A stretch of 64,000 bases of DNA from Ferrovibrio sp. (lineage in GTDB: Bacteria > Pseudomonadota > Alphaproteobacteria > Ferrovibrionales > Ferrovibrionaceae), in assembly GCF_019636075.1 (NCBI RefSeq), contig NZ_JAHBYG010000008.1, positions 1 through 64,000 of the forward strand, written 5' to 3'. Below the pieces are notes generated by a model. That model was given only the letters and a program-made list of their open reading frames with translations, did not search any database and was not told where the DNA came from. Position 1 is the stretch's first letter; the number at the start of each line of letters is the position of its first letter. Below are positions 1-8,541 of the stretch, one piece after another. The position numbers were made by a program, and so were the translations under genes.

Positions 1-893
1 GTTAAAGCTGCTGCGATAATTGCAACGTATATGGCAGTATTTCTAAATTGCTTGAAAGCATCGTCTCTCGTTTTTTTGAGTTCATCTACTTTTGCCATCC
101 AATATGTTACTGGCGCTTCAAGCTTCATATGTTCATTATATTTTGCAGTAATTTCATTGAGTGCTAGCGTATGATTTTGCATGACTTCATTTAGAAGTTG
201 GTTTTGTTTGTTTTGTGTTTCTCTGCTTTTATGGAAATTTTCATATGCTAGGTTTAATGCTTCGGTAAACGCGTCATGCTGCTTTTGAATTTTTGAAATC
301 CAACTTTCTACGTCCGACTTAACTATTGATCGCTCTTGGTCCGCAAGAGTGAATAAACTTTCCCAAACTTGTTGAAAGATAGGTGTTGTATTTATTGATG
401 CCGAAAATTCAGCAATGCCTTTGAAGCATTCCCTAACAACATCCTCTTGGTTAATTCTTCTTAGAGTGTTCCGCAGATATCCTTTTGTTCGTATAACTAC
501 CCCCATTAACGCAGCAATTTTATTTGAATTTTTAAATGATAAAATTGTAGCGTCGTCGGGATTCAAACTCACTAATCCACGGAAATTTTGCCTGTCTGAT
601 GAAAAAAAATCAAAAATTTTATTGATGTCATCATTAGACGAATTTTCATCCAATGCTTGAATCTTATCGTAATTAGGTTTGAGCCCATCGAGCAAATACG
701 CTTGAGTCTCGTATAACCTATTCACAATGGATTGATTTAAACCGTTAAAAAAGCCAGGTAATAAAATTGGTTCCCAATGTTCATCCCATTCTTTTTTGAA
801 AAAAGCTTTTAAAGACTGAACAGTGTCAAATTTTTGCTCGATACCTGGAGCCGCAATAAAAGTTATGGTTCTTTTATCATTCTCGCTGGTCAT
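1..893 (-). CDS. Partial AT-rich coiled-coil membrane protein (DUF6161-like)
   Basis: An open frame runs on the minus strand from an ATG at 893 to the left edge with no stop, giving 297 codons. The start follows an AAGGGGA ribosome site. The protein begins MTSENDKRTITFIAAPG. Residues 20-50 hold a Trp/Phe-rich segment (FFKKEWDEHWEPILLPGFF). About residues 190-285 form a long charged helical region rich in Q, N, E and K, with the motif LEAPVTYWMAKVDELKK. The last readable residues (NTAIYVAIIAAAL) look like the start of a membrane helix. This layout recalls the uncharacterised DUF6161 family (coiled coil, then C-terminal membrane helices), but the assignment is from memory. The gene is far richer in A and T than any other gene here, which suggests recent acquisition. 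Function unknown; the C-terminus is outside the window. Confidence 0.75.
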   Translation of the reverse strand, partial: MTSENDKRTITFIAAPGIEQKFDTVQSLKAFFKKEWDEHWEPILLPGFFNGLNQSIVNRLYETQAYLLDGLKPNYDKIQALDENSSNDDINKIFDFFSSDRQNFRGLVSLNPDDATILSFKNSNKIAALMGVVIRTKGYLRNTLRRINQEDVVRECFKGIAEFSASINTTPIFQQVWESLFTLADQERSIVKSDVESWISKIQKQHDAFTEALNLAYENFHKSRETQNKQNQLLNEVMQNHTLALNEITAKYNEHMKLEAPVTYWMAKVDELKKTRDDAFKQFRNTAIYVAIIAAAL

Positions 894-1029
894 GGTACCT
901 GATCCCCTTATTTCCCTAAAGAAAATTCTTATTGTTTGTCATTAAATCACTCTTCGTATCTTATTTCGCGTGATCTTACTTGAGATATACTCACTGCTGC
1001 TAACGTTTTCATTTTTTACTGAAATGTAT

Positions 1030-1056
1030 CCGCCCCGGGCTCCTTACCCGGGGCGG
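1030..1056 (-). terminator. Probable terminator of the uracil permease gene
   Basis: A perfect 10-bp inverted repeat (CCGCCCCGGG / CCCGGGGCGG) with a 7-base loop lies 19 bases past the permease stop codon. Read on the minus strand it is followed by ATACATTTC, a weak U-tract, so termination may be imperfect. Confidence 0.6.
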
Positions 1057-1074
1057 TGCGTTTTCAGTCCAGCC

Positions 1075-2379
1075 TCACGCTTCTGTCCGTTCCAGTCCGG
1101 CCAGCAGGTGATACAGGATGATGCAGCCGAAGGTGGCTGTGCCGATGCCGCCCAAGGTGAAGCCGCCGAATTTCAGCGCCAGGTCGCCGGCGCCCACGGT
1201 GAGCGTGACGCCGACGGTGACGAGGTTGCGGGCGCTGGAAAAGTCCACGCGGTTCTCCACCCAGATGCGGCCGGCCGTGGCGGCGATCAGGCCGAACACC
1301 ACCAGCGACAAACCGCCCAGCACCGGGCCGGGGATGGTGCCGATCAGCGCGCCGAATTTCGGCGAGAAGCCCAGCACCAGGGCGAACAGCGCGGCCACCA
1401 CGAACAAGGCGGTCGAGAAGTTTTTCGTCACCGCCATCACGCCCATGTTTTCGGCATAGGTGGTCATGCCGGTGCCGCCGCCGGCGCCCGACAGCATGGT
1501 GGCGATGCCGTCGCCCAGAAAGGCGCGGCCGAGCAGCGGATCGAGATTGCGCCCGGTCATCACGCCGATGGCCTTCACATGGCCGAGATTTTCCGCCACC
1601 AGGATGATCGCCACCGGGGCGATCAGCGCCATCGCCGCCGGTTGGAAAACCGGGCTGGTGAAATTCGGCATCCCGAACCAGGCGGCATTGGCCACGCCGG
1701 AGAAATCCACCGGCTTGTCCATGCCCATGCCGTTGGCCAGCAGCACATAGGCCAGATAGGCGATCAGGCCGCCGATCAGGATCGGCAGGCGGCGCAGGCT
1801 GCCGGGGGCTGCCACCGCCACGATGCCCACCGCCACCACGGTGAGCAGGCCGATGAAGCTGGCAAAGCCCGAGCCGCTGACGCCCTTCACGGCGATGGGC
1901 GCCAGGTTGAGCCCGATCACCGCCACGATGGCGCCGGTGACGACAGGCGGCATCAGCTTTTCGATCCAGGCATGGCCGGCGAACATCACCACCAGGCCGA
2001 TCACGGCATACAGCGCGCCGGCGGCGATGATGCCGCCCAGCGCCACGCCGATATTGCCGTTGGGGCCCGAGCCGGCATAGGCGGAGGCTGCGATCACCAC
2101 GGCGATGAAGGAGAAGCTGGAGCCCAGATAGCTGGGCAGCCTTCCGCCGGTGATGACGAAAAAGATCAGCGTGCCGATGCCGGAAAACAGGATCGACACA
2201 TTGGGGTCGAAGCCCATCAGGATCGGTGCCAGGGCGGTGGCGCCGAACATGGCTACCACATGCTGCAGGCCGGCCACGATGGTTTGCGGCCAGGGCAGGC
2301 GTTCTTCCGGCGCGATCACGCTGCCGGTCTTTTCGGTCCAGGTGGTGAGGATGCCTTTGCTGTCGGGTGCGGTCGTCAT
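1075..2379 (-). CDS. NCS2-family uracil/pyrimidine permease (UraA/RutG-like)
   Basis: A 434-residue inner-membrane nucleobase transporter of the NCS2 family, expected to import uracil or a related pyrimidine by proton symport. The sequence is hydrophobic throughout with about 12-14 helices. It carries the family signature around residues 255-310 (AENLGHVKAIG, then GAGGGTGMTTYAENMGVMA), where the Glu of AENLGH and the Asn/Glu of YAENMG are substrate-site positions in UraA. The cytosolic N-terminus (PEERLPWPQTIVAGLQHVVAMFG) is typical. The gene stands alone, with no upp or rut genes beside it, so the exact substrate is inferred. The start is the first ATG of the frame. A hairpin lies just past the stop. 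Confidence 0.9.
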   Translation of the reverse strand: MTTAPDSKGILTTWTEKTGSVIAPEERLPWPQTIVAGLQHVVAMFGATALAPILMGFDPNVSILFSGIGTLIFFVITGGRLPSYLGSSFSFIAVVIAASAYAGSGPNGNIGVALGGIIAAGALYAVIGLVVMFAGHAWIEKLMPPVVTGAIVAVIGLNLAPIAVKGVSGSGFASFIGLLTVVAVGIVAVAAPGSLRRLPILIGGLIAYLAYVLLANGMGMDKPVDFSGVANAAWFGMPNFTSPVFQPAAMALIAPVAIILVAENLGHVKAIGVMTGRNLDPLLGRAFLGDGIATMLSGAGGGTGMTTYAENMGVMAVTKNFSTALFVVAALFALVLGFSPKFGALIGTIPGPVLGGLSLVVFGLIAATAGRIWVENRVDFSSARNLVTVGVTLTVGAGDLALKFGGFTLGGIGTATFGCIILYHLLAGLERTEA

Positions 2380-2716
2380 TGGAAACCCCCAATTATGATT
2401 ATTGAGCAGATTCGGTCTGTGGTTCGGGGCGGGGGCCGACTCGGCGGCTGCCGGGCGGCCTCTGCCAGGATACTCCCACTGCGCCCCGGCGCGGCAAGCG
2501 CAGATAGGCGGCAGCGGGCGTTCCGTGGCGGCAACAGCGGCTCAAGCTTATGCCCGGAGGTTGTTTCTTTTCATGGAGTTTTCTCGGACGGCCTGTCTCC
2601 GGCAACCGGAGCAGGCTGCGGAGATTGCGTGGCAGCGGAAAAACACTAATATGATGTAAGGGGTTAATCTGCCCGCCGGCTGAAATAGCCGGTTGGCTGG
2701 GGGATGATAGAGTCGC
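2380..2716. other. Gene-free spacer between divergent permease and pentapeptide genes
   Basis: A 337-base gap between two divergent genes. I see no convincing gene. Short frames on both strands lack ribosome sites or family features. The stretch from 2640 is more AT-rich and probably carries the promoter of the pentapeptide gene. A small inverted repeat (CCGGCT / AGCCGG, 5-base loop) sits at 2676-2692, about 25 bases ahead of that gene. Confidence 0.5.
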
Positions 2717-3982
2717 ATGAATCCGATGGAAGTCGAACGGATGTTGGCGCTCCATCGGGAATGGCTCGCCAAACGTCCCCGCGGCGCGCGGCTCAATTTG
2801 TCGCTGGCTGATTTGCAAGGCTACGATTTTTCCGGTGCCGACCTGCGGGCCGCCAAACTGTCTGGCGCCAATCTCTCCCGCGCCGTGCTGGCCGATGTAA
2901 ACCTGTCCGAAGCCGATCTGTTCGCCGCCAATCTGGAGCGTGCCGACCTGTCGCGCGCCGATCTGTCCAAGGCCGATCTGCGCGGCGCCAGCTTGCGCGG
3001 TTCGCAACTGGCCGGCGCCCGCCTGCTGGGCGTGGATTTTCGCGGCGGCGCGCTGATGCAGGCATCCGAGGATGGAGTGGGCTTCGGTGCGCCCAATGCC
3101 GATGGCAAGAAGCCGAAGGCCAACACGTCGGGCGCCGATCTGTCGGAAGCCAATCTGCGTGGCTCCAATCTCACCGGCTCGAACATGACCGGCGTGAATC
3201 TCTCCGGCGCCAATCTCAGCAAGGCCAATATGTCGAAGGTCATGCTGCGCAAGGCCAACCTGGCCGGCGCCAATCTGTCCGGGGCGTCCTTGCGCGGCGC
3301 CGATCTGTCGCTTGCGTTGATCGAGGGGGCCAATTTCGAGGGCGCCGATCTCAAGGGCGCGGTGCTCGAGGATGTGGATATCGAGACCGCCAATTTCGCC
3401 GGCGCCGAGATGTTCGTGGATGTGGAAAGCTTCGGCAGTTCGGTGGCCAGCATCCTGCAGGACCATGAACGCTGGATCAAAAGCGATGGCCAGGAAGGCA
3501 CCCGGGCCGATCTGTCTGGCGTGGCGATGGAGCGCATCGATCTGTCGGGCAAGGATTTGTCAGGCGCCAACCTGAAAGGCGCCAAGCTTTCCGGCGCCAA
3601 GCTGAGCAATGCCACCCTGGTGATGACCGATCTTTCCGAAGCCGATCTCAGCGGCGCCAATCTGGCCGGTGCGCTGATGAACGGAGTCAATCTCGCGCGC
3701 GCCATCATGCAGAAAACCGTGCTGCACCGCGCCACCTTGGGCCAGGTGCCGCTGCGCGGGCCGGATGGCAAGCCGATCGGCCGTTACTGGTCGGCCAGCC
3801 TGGCGGCAGCCGATTGCACCGAGGCGGATTTTTCCGAAGCCGTGCTCAAGGGCGCCAACCTGATTGATGCCAGGCTCACCCGCGCACGGCTGTGCAACGC
3901 CAATCTCAGCGAAGCCAAGCTGGCCAATGCCGACATGACCGAAGCCGATACCACGGGCGCGATCCTGCCAGTCGTCGAGTGA
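2717..3982 (+). CDS. Pentapeptide-repeat protein with two modules
   Basis: A 421-residue protein made almost entirely of A(D/N)LxG-type pentapeptide repeats, which fold as a right-handed quadrilateral beta-helix. There is no signal peptide or membrane segment, so it is probably cytosolic. Two modules are visible. The first opens with the helical cap LALHREWLAKRPRGARLNLS (residues 10-29) and runs to about 235. A matching cap (ILQDHERWIKSDGQEG, about 246-261) opens a second repeat block to the C-terminus. A non-repeat insert (about residues 120-135, rich in G, P and K) interrupts the first block. Some family members bind DNA gyrase, but nothing here shows that role. The KefF/G gene starts 9 bases downstream, so the three genes may be co-transcribed. 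Function unassigned. Confidence 0.85.
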   Translation: MNPMEVERMLALHREWLAKRPRGARLNLSLADLQGYDFSGADLRAAKLSGANLSRAVLADVNLSEADLFAANLERADLSRADLSKADLRGASLRGSQLAGARLLGVDFRGGALMQASEDGVGFGAPNADGKKPKANTSGADLSEANLRGSNLTGSNMTGVNLSGANLSKANMSKVMLRKANLAGANLSGASLRGADLSLALIEGANFEGADLKGAVLEDVDIETANFAGAEMFVDVESFGSSVASILQDHERWIKSDGQEGTRADLSGVAMERIDLSGKDLSGANLKGAKLSGAKLSNATLVMTDLSEADLSGANLAGALMNGVNLARAIMQKTVLHRATLGQVPLRGPDGKPIGRYWSASLAAADCTEADFSEAVLKGANLIDARLTRARLCNANLSEAKLANADMTEADTTGAILPVVE

Positions 3983-3990
3983 GGTCGGGC

Positions 3991-4575
3991 GTGATTGCGC
4001 CCCTGCCGCCGCAACCCAAAATCCTGGTGCTGTTTGCCCATCCTTATCCGCATGCCTCGCGGGTGAATGTGGCCATGCGCCGGGCGATTGCCGATCTGCC
4101 GCATGTGCGGGTGCATGATCTCTACGACCTCTATCCCGAATTCGATATCGACGTGGAGCATGAGCAGGCGGCTTTGCTGGAGCATGATGTGATCGTGCTG
4201 CAGCATCCGCTCTATTGGTATAGCTGCCCGGCGCTGTTGAAAGAATGGATCGACAGCGTGCTGCGCTATGGCTGGGCCTATGGGCCCGGCGGCGGCAGCT
4301 TGCAGGGCAAGGAACTGGTGCAGGTGGTTTCCGCCAGCAGTGCCGCCGACGGCTATGGGCCGGAAGGTTTCGATGGCCACGACTTGCCGGCGCTGCTGCT
4401 GCCTTTCACGCGTACGGCGCAGCTTTGCGGCATGACCTACCGCGCACCGCTGTTTTTCGACGATGCGAATACCCGCAGCAGCGATGAAGTGATGGCCCAT
4501 GCCGCCGCGTATCGCAACTGGCTGCGGGATTACGCGCGGCCAAATATCGCGGCTTCATCGGATGGAGGCGTCTAG
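3991..4575 (+). CDS. KefF/KefG-like quinone oxidoreductase, K+ efflux ancillary subunit
   Basis: A 194-residue flavodoxin-fold NAD(P)H:quinone oxidoreductase of the KefF/KefG type. In enterobacteria these soluble proteins bind the KefC/KefB antiporter and activate it during electrophile stress. The sequence opens with the flavodoxin-like strand KILVLFAHPYPHASRVN and has the family signature HPLYWYSCPALLKEWIDSVL plus YGWAYGPGG. The frame is open back to 3892, inside the pentapeptide gene. The GTG at 3991 is chosen because it follows a GAGGT ribosome site just after the upstream stop and begins right before the conserved fold. Its stop codon abuts the ATG of the antiporter gene, so the two are almost certainly translated together. 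Confidence 0.88.
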   Translation: MIAPLPPQPKILVLFAHPYPHASRVNVAMRRAIADLPHVRVHDLYDLYPEFDIDVEHEQAALLEHDVIVLQHPLYWYSCPALLKEWIDSVLRYGWAYGPGGGSLQGKELVQVVSASSAADGYGPEGFDGHDLPALLLPFTRTAQLCGMTYRAPLFFDDANTRSSDEVMAHAAAYRNWLRDYARPNIAASSDGGV

Positions 4576-6411
4576 ATGGCTGTGGTGCAGGATGGCCTGC
4601 TGGTCAATGCGCTGATCTATCTGGGCGCTGCGGTGGTGGCGGTGCCGGTTGCCAAGCGGCTTGGGCTGGGATCGGTGATCGGCTATCTCGCCGCCGGATT
4701 GATCATCGGTCCCTGGGGATTGCGCTTGATCACCGATGTGCAATCGATCCTGCATTTCTCCGAATTCGGCGTGGTGTTGCTGCTGTTCCTGATCGGACTG
4801 GAACTGGAACCGCGACGGCTGTGGCAGATGCGAATGCCGATCTTTGGCCTCGGCGGCGCGCAGGTGGCAGGCTGTGCTGTGCTGATCGGTGTTATAGGCA
4901 CGGTTTTCGGCTGGCATTGGAGCACGGCGCTGGTGGCAGGGCTGGGATTGGCGTTGTCTTCCACCGCCATTGCCTTGCAACCGCTGACCGAACGCCACCT
5001 GCTGGGCACCGATGGCGGGCGTGCCACATTCTCCATCCTGCTGTTTCAGGACATCGCGGTGATCCCCATGCTGGCGGTGCTGCCGCTGCTGGCCGGGCGT
5101 AGCGCCGCTACGGATGCCGAAGGCGGCATCAAGGCGGTGATACTGGCGTTGCTGGTGATTGGCGCGGTGGTGCTGGGCGGGCGTTATCTCACCCGGCCGC
5201 TTTTCCGGTTCATTGCCGCCACCGGCATGCGCGAAATCTTCACGGCGGCCGCGTTGTTGATCGTTGTAGGTATTGCGGTGCTGATGCAATTCGCCGGCCT
5301 GTCGATGGCGCTGGGCACGTTCATTGCCGGCGTGCTGCTGGCGGAAAGCGAATACCGCCACGAACTGGAAAGCGATATCGAGCCGTTCAAGGGCCTGCTG
5401 CTCGGCTTGTTCTTCACATCGGTGGGCATGTCGGTGGATGTGGGTCTGCTGCTCAGCCAACCGGCTACCATCCTGGGCCTGCTGCTGGCTTTGTTGCTGG
5501 CCAAGGCCTTGGTGCTGGTGGCGTTGGCGCGGTTCGGCAAGGTGCCGGGCGGGCAGGCGGCGTTGTTCGTGTTTCTGCTGGCGCCGGGCGGTGAATTCGC
5601 ATTCGTGCTGTTCGGCGCCGCCGGGCAGATCGGTGCCATGGCCCATGAAGTGGCCGCACAGCTTACCGTGGCGGTCGCGCTTTCCATGCTGGCCGGGCCG
5701 TTGCTGCTGGTGCTGAATGATCGGCTGATCCAGCCGCGCCTGGCACGGGGTCCGCAACGGCCGCATGATACGCCGGAAGACGAAGGCAATCCGGTGATCG
5801 TGGCCGGGTTCGGTCGTTTCGGCCAGATCATCGTGCGCCTGCTTTATGCCAACCGCATCGGCGCCACGGTGCTGGATCATGATCCCGTCACCATCGAAAC
5901 CCTGCGGCCTTACGGCTTCAAGGCGTTTTACGGCGATGCCACGCGGATCGATCTGCTGGAGGCGGCGGGTGCTGCCAAGGCCAAGGTTCTGGTGGTGGCG
6001 CTGGATAGCCAGGAGGCATCATTGCTGCTGGTGGATATCGCCCAGCGGCATTTTCCCAACCTGCATATCGTGGCCCGCGCCCGCGATCTCACCCATGCGG
6101 TGGAGTTGATGAATCGCGCGGTGCCGGCAATAGAGCGCGAGACATTCCATTCGGCGCTTAAATTGGGCGAGGCCACATTGCGCGCGCTTGGCTTCGGCGG
6201 CTATGCGGCGCATAAGCGGGCGCAAACGTTCCGCCGGCATAATCTGCGGCTGTTGCAGGATATCCACGCCCATTGGGACGACGACGAAGCCCGCCATATC
6301 TCGCTGCAACAGCAGGCGCGCGCCCGCATCCAACAGAATCTGGATGCCGATGAAGCCGCCTTCACGCGCCATGAAGCGCCGCCGCCGCAACAGTCCGACA
6401 AGGATCTATAA
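4576..6411 (+). CDS. KefB/KefC-type K+/H+ antiporter
   Basis: A 611-residue glutathione-gated potassium efflux antiporter of the CPA2 family. Residues 1 to about 385 hold roughly 12 membrane helices with the Kef signatures LFLIGLELEPRRLWQMR and LGTFIAGVLLAESEYRHELE. A cytosolic RCK/TrkA-N domain follows from about residue 404 (VIVAGFGRFGQ nucleotide-binding motif) to about 525. The C-terminal tail is charged and helical. Expected role: K+ loss and cytoplasm acidification that protects against electrophiles, released when glutathione adducts bind the RCK domain. The KefF/G partner gene abuts directly upstream. Whether it is closer to KefB or KefC cannot be settled by reading. The last 6 bases overlap the 3' end of the convergent acyl-CoA synthetase gene. 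Confidence 0.92.
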   Translation: MAVVQDGLLVNALIYLGAAVVAVPVAKRLGLGSVIGYLAAGLIIGPWGLRLITDVQSILHFSEFGVVLLLFLIGLELEPRRLWQMRMPIFGLGGAQVAGCAVLIGVIGTVFGWHWSTALVAGLGLALSSTAIALQPLTERHLLGTDGGRATFSILLFQDIAVIPMLAVLPLLAGRSAATDAEGGIKAVILALLVIGAVVLGGRYLTRPLFRFIAATGMREIFTAAALLIVVGIAVLMQFAGLSMALGTFIAGVLLAESEYRHELESDIEPFKGLLLGLFFTSVGMSVDVGLLLSQPATILGLLLALLLAKALVLVALARFGKVPGGQAALFVFLLAPGGEFAFVLFGAAGQIGAMAHEVAAQLTVAVALSMLAGPLLLVLNDRLIQPRLARGPQRPHDTPEDEGNPVIVAGFGRFGQIIVRLLYANRIGATVLDHDPVTIETLRPYGFKAFYGDATRIDLLEAAGAAKAKVLVVALDSQEASLLLVDIAQRHFPNLHIVARARDLTHAVELMNRAVPAIERETFHSALKLGEATLRALGFGGYAAHKRAQTFRRHNLRLLQDIHAHWDDDEARHISLQQQARARIQQNLDADEAAFTRHEAPPPQQSDKDL

Positions 6412-7971
6412 CAGCGGCGCCTCGGCGAGTTTCTTGCGCTGCACCTTGCCATTGGCGGTGCGCGGCAGGGTCGCAACCAGCCGCCATTCGCGCGGGCATT
6501 TGTAAGCGGCGAGGCGGTCGCGGATAAAAGCATCCAGTTCGGATGGGCGCGGGCGGGCATCCTCGCGCGGTACGATGAAAGCGGCGATCACCGAAACATC
6601 GGCGCGCACGCGCAGTTCGGTCACGCCCACTTCCGCCACGGCCGGATGATCGGCGATGGCGGCCTCCACCTCGGCGGGCGACACGCGATAGCCCATGGCA
6701 TTCATCACATCGTCGTTGCGGCCATGATGCCAGACATAGCCATCGGCATCGATGGCGGCCAGGTCGCCGCCCACGAACCATTCGCCGCGATAGACCTGGG
6801 CTTCCTCGTCTGGCCGCTGCCAATAGCCCAGCATCAGCGAAGGGTCTGTGCGATGCACCGCCAGCAGGCCGATCTCGCCGGCAGGCAGCGGCTCGTTGCC
6901 GCCCTCCGCCGCCGCATCCACGGGCAGGATGGCCACGCGCCGCCCGCTCTGCGGCTTGCCGGGGCTGCCGGGTTTGATGGTCATGCCCGGCCCGGTGGAG
7001 ATGTAGGTCGATACCTCGCTCATGCCCAAGGCTTCCAGCAGCGGCTTGCCCAGGGTTTCCTGAAACTCGGCCAGCAGCGCGGGCTGCAACGCTTCGCCGG
7101 CCGTGGCGCCATGACGCAGGCTGGAGAGATCATGCGCCTGTACTTCGCCGTATTTCAGGATCTGCCGATACAGCGTCGGCACGGCGGCAAAGATGGTGGC
7201 GCGGTATTTGGCAATCAGGCGCGGCCATACCGTGATATCGCGCTGACCGTTATACAGCACGGTGGTGGCGCCCATCGCCCAGGGGTCTACCAGGCCGACG
7301 CCCAGAGTGTAGGTCCAGTTGAAGGCGCCGGCATGCAGCAGCACATCATGCTCGCTGAGGCCCAGCCAGCCGGCATACATCGGGCGGCGGCCCCAGGCGG
7401 CGCGCTGGGCATGCAGCACGCCCTTGGGGCGGCCGGTGGTGCCCGAAGTGTAAACCAGATAAGCCGGATCGTTTGCTGCCGTATCGGCATAATCGGGCAG
7501 CGGGTCGAAGGCCTTCAGCCGCGCCAGGGTGGGCGGATCCAGCAGCACAACGCCGGCCGGCAAGCTCAGGTCACGCGCCAGATCAGCCGAGGCGGCCACG
7601 GCGGCGGCACCGGAATTCTCCAGCAGGAAAGCGGCTTCGCCCGGCGTCAGCTGCGCGCTGGAAGCCAAAGCCACATGGCCGGCCGCGATGGTGGCGAAAT
7701 AGGTGAGGGCGTAATCGGCATCGTTGGCCATGCGGATCATGATGCGCGAGCCGCGCGGCAGGCCCAGGCTGAGCAGGCCATTGGCCAGGCGGCGCACCGC
7801 CAGGTCCACTTCCGCGAAGCTCATGCGGGTTTCAGCCCAATGCCCCGCCTTATCGGCATCGCCCACCAGGATCATCGCGGTTTTGTCGCCACGCAGCCGG
7901 GCATTTTCGGCCAGGCAATGGCGGGCGATGTTGAAGCGGCTGGGTACGGGCGCAGGTGCAAGCTCTGTCAT
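6406..7971 (-). CDS. AMP-dependent acyl-CoA synthetase (benzoate-CoA ligase-like)
   Basis: A 521-residue enzyme of the adenylate-forming family, which activates a carboxylic acid as an acyl-AMP and transfers it to CoA. Visible motifs: P-loop YTSGTTGRPKG at about residues 172-184; the A5-type segment EALGMSEVSTYIS; GEWFVGGDLAAIDADGYVWHHGRNDDVMNAMGYRVSPAEVE (A7-A8 hinge, shown here with residues that match the family at each point); and the C-terminal catalytic lysine in PRTANGKVQRKKL near 509. The layout resembles the benzoate-CoA ligase and medium-chain acyl-CoA synthetase branch. The acid substrate is not shown by the sequence. It is the last gene of a minus-strand cluster, 6 bases after the ureidoglycolate-lyase-like gene, so its substrate is probably what the TRAP or MFS carriers import. 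Confidence 0.85.
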   Translation of the reverse strand: MTELAPAPVPSRFNIARHCLAENARLRGDKTAMILVGDADKAGHWAETRMSFAEVDLAVRRLANGLLSLGLPRGSRIMIRMANDADYALTYFATIAAGHVALASSAQLTPGEAAFLLENSGAAAVAASADLARDLSLPAGVVLLDPPTLARLKAFDPLPDYADTAANDPAYLVYTSGTTGRPKGVLHAQRAAWGRRPMYAGWLGLSEHDVLLHAGAFNWTYTLGVGLVDPWAMGATTVLYNGQRDITVWPRLIAKYRATIFAAVPTLYRQILKYGEVQAHDLSSLRHGATAGEALQPALLAEFQETLGKPLLEALGMSEVSTYISTGPGMTIKPGSPGKPQSGRRVAILPVDAAAEGGNEPLPAGEIGLLAVHRTDPSLMLGYWQRPDEEAQVYRGEWFVGGDLAAIDADGYVWHHGRNDDVMNAMGYRVSPAEVEAAIADHPAVAEVGVTELRVRADVSVIAAFIVPREDARPRPSELDAFIRDRLAAYKCPREWRLVATLPRTANGKVQRKKLAEAPLL

Positions 7972-7977
7972 GGCTGG

Positions 7978-8541
7978 CTATTTCGGTTTTGGAAAGGAAA
8001 GGACATGCGCCGGAATGGCGCTGATTTGCGTTTCTTGGGCGGGTGCGCCGGTGTTCAGATGTCGCACCAGATCGGCAGTGGTGGAACGGCGGCTCAGCAT
8101 CAGGCAATCGGCGCTTTCGACCGGCACGCGCGTGGTGTGCCATATGCCCGGCCGCATGCAGATGCCGGTGCCGACCGGAATGACGAAGGCGCGCGCGCTG
8201 GTCATGTCGGGCCCGCCATCGGCTGCCGGCAATGCCAGTATCTGTATGATCGCACCGGTCAGCGGGATAACGGCCTGCTGCGTCAGGCTGTGTTTTTCAC
8301 ATTCCGTGATCGTGCGGTCGGTCGAACGATACACCACCCAGAGAATGTCGGTCTCGCCGCCCGGGCCGGTATCGAAGCCATGCTCATGCCAGAAATCCGT
8401 GGCCGGGCTGGTGAAGGCCAGAGCGGTATCGGCGGCGGCATCGGCGGCAGACACGGCCTTGCCCAGCAGCCAGCCGAACGGCGCCAGGGCGGCTGCCGAA
8501 ACGGTTTCGACCGGCAAGGGTTTTTCAGGCAGTGGCGTCAT
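7978..8541 (-). CDS. Ureidoglycolate lyase (AllA)-like cupin-fold protein
   Basis: A 187-residue protein resembling ureidoglycolate lyase, which splits ureidoglycolate into glyoxylate and urea at the end of purine/allantoin breakdown. Family-like features: an N-terminal ALAPFGWLLG segment, ECEKHSLTQQAVIPLTG, IPVGTGICMRPGIWHTTRVPVE and a C-terminal tail. The frame is open much further upstream, inside the MFS gene. The ATG at 8541 is chosen because its ATGA overlaps the MFS stop, a normal coupled junction, and because the AllA-like fold begins there. No other allantoin genes (allantoinase, allantoate amidohydrolase, urease) are in the window. The true substrate may therefore be another small hydroxy- or keto-acid. 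Its place between a carrier and an acyl-CoA synthetase points to a catabolic role. Confidence 0.75.
   Translation of the reverse strand: MTPLPEKPLPVETVSAAALAPFGWLLGKAVSAADAAADTALAFTSPATDFWHEHGFDTGPGGETDILWVVYRSTDRTITECEKHSLTQQAVIPLTGAIIQILALPAADGGPDMTSARAFVIPVGTGICMRPGIWHTTRVPVESADCLMLSRRSTTADLVRHLNTGAPAQETQISAIPAHVLSFPKPK

Noticed and set aside
415..660. Plus-strand 81-codon frame in the AT-rich edge
   Set aside because: It is antisense to the longer minus-strand frame that has a ribosome site and coherent protein features.
970..2649. Long plus-strand open frame of 559 codons over the permease gene
   Set aside because: It is antisense to a clear NCS2 permease, and its translation is low-complexity His/Gln/Gly/Ala text typical of a reverse-strand shadow in high-GC DNA.
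2676..2692. Inverted repeat CCGGCT/AGCCGG ahead of the pentapeptide gene considered as a terminator
   Set aside because: No U-tract and no upstream gene in that direction to terminate.
2399..3466. Minus-strand open frame of 355 codons over the pentapeptide gene
   Set aside because: Its repeats are the mirror of the pentapeptide codons; there is no ribosome site or independent family match.
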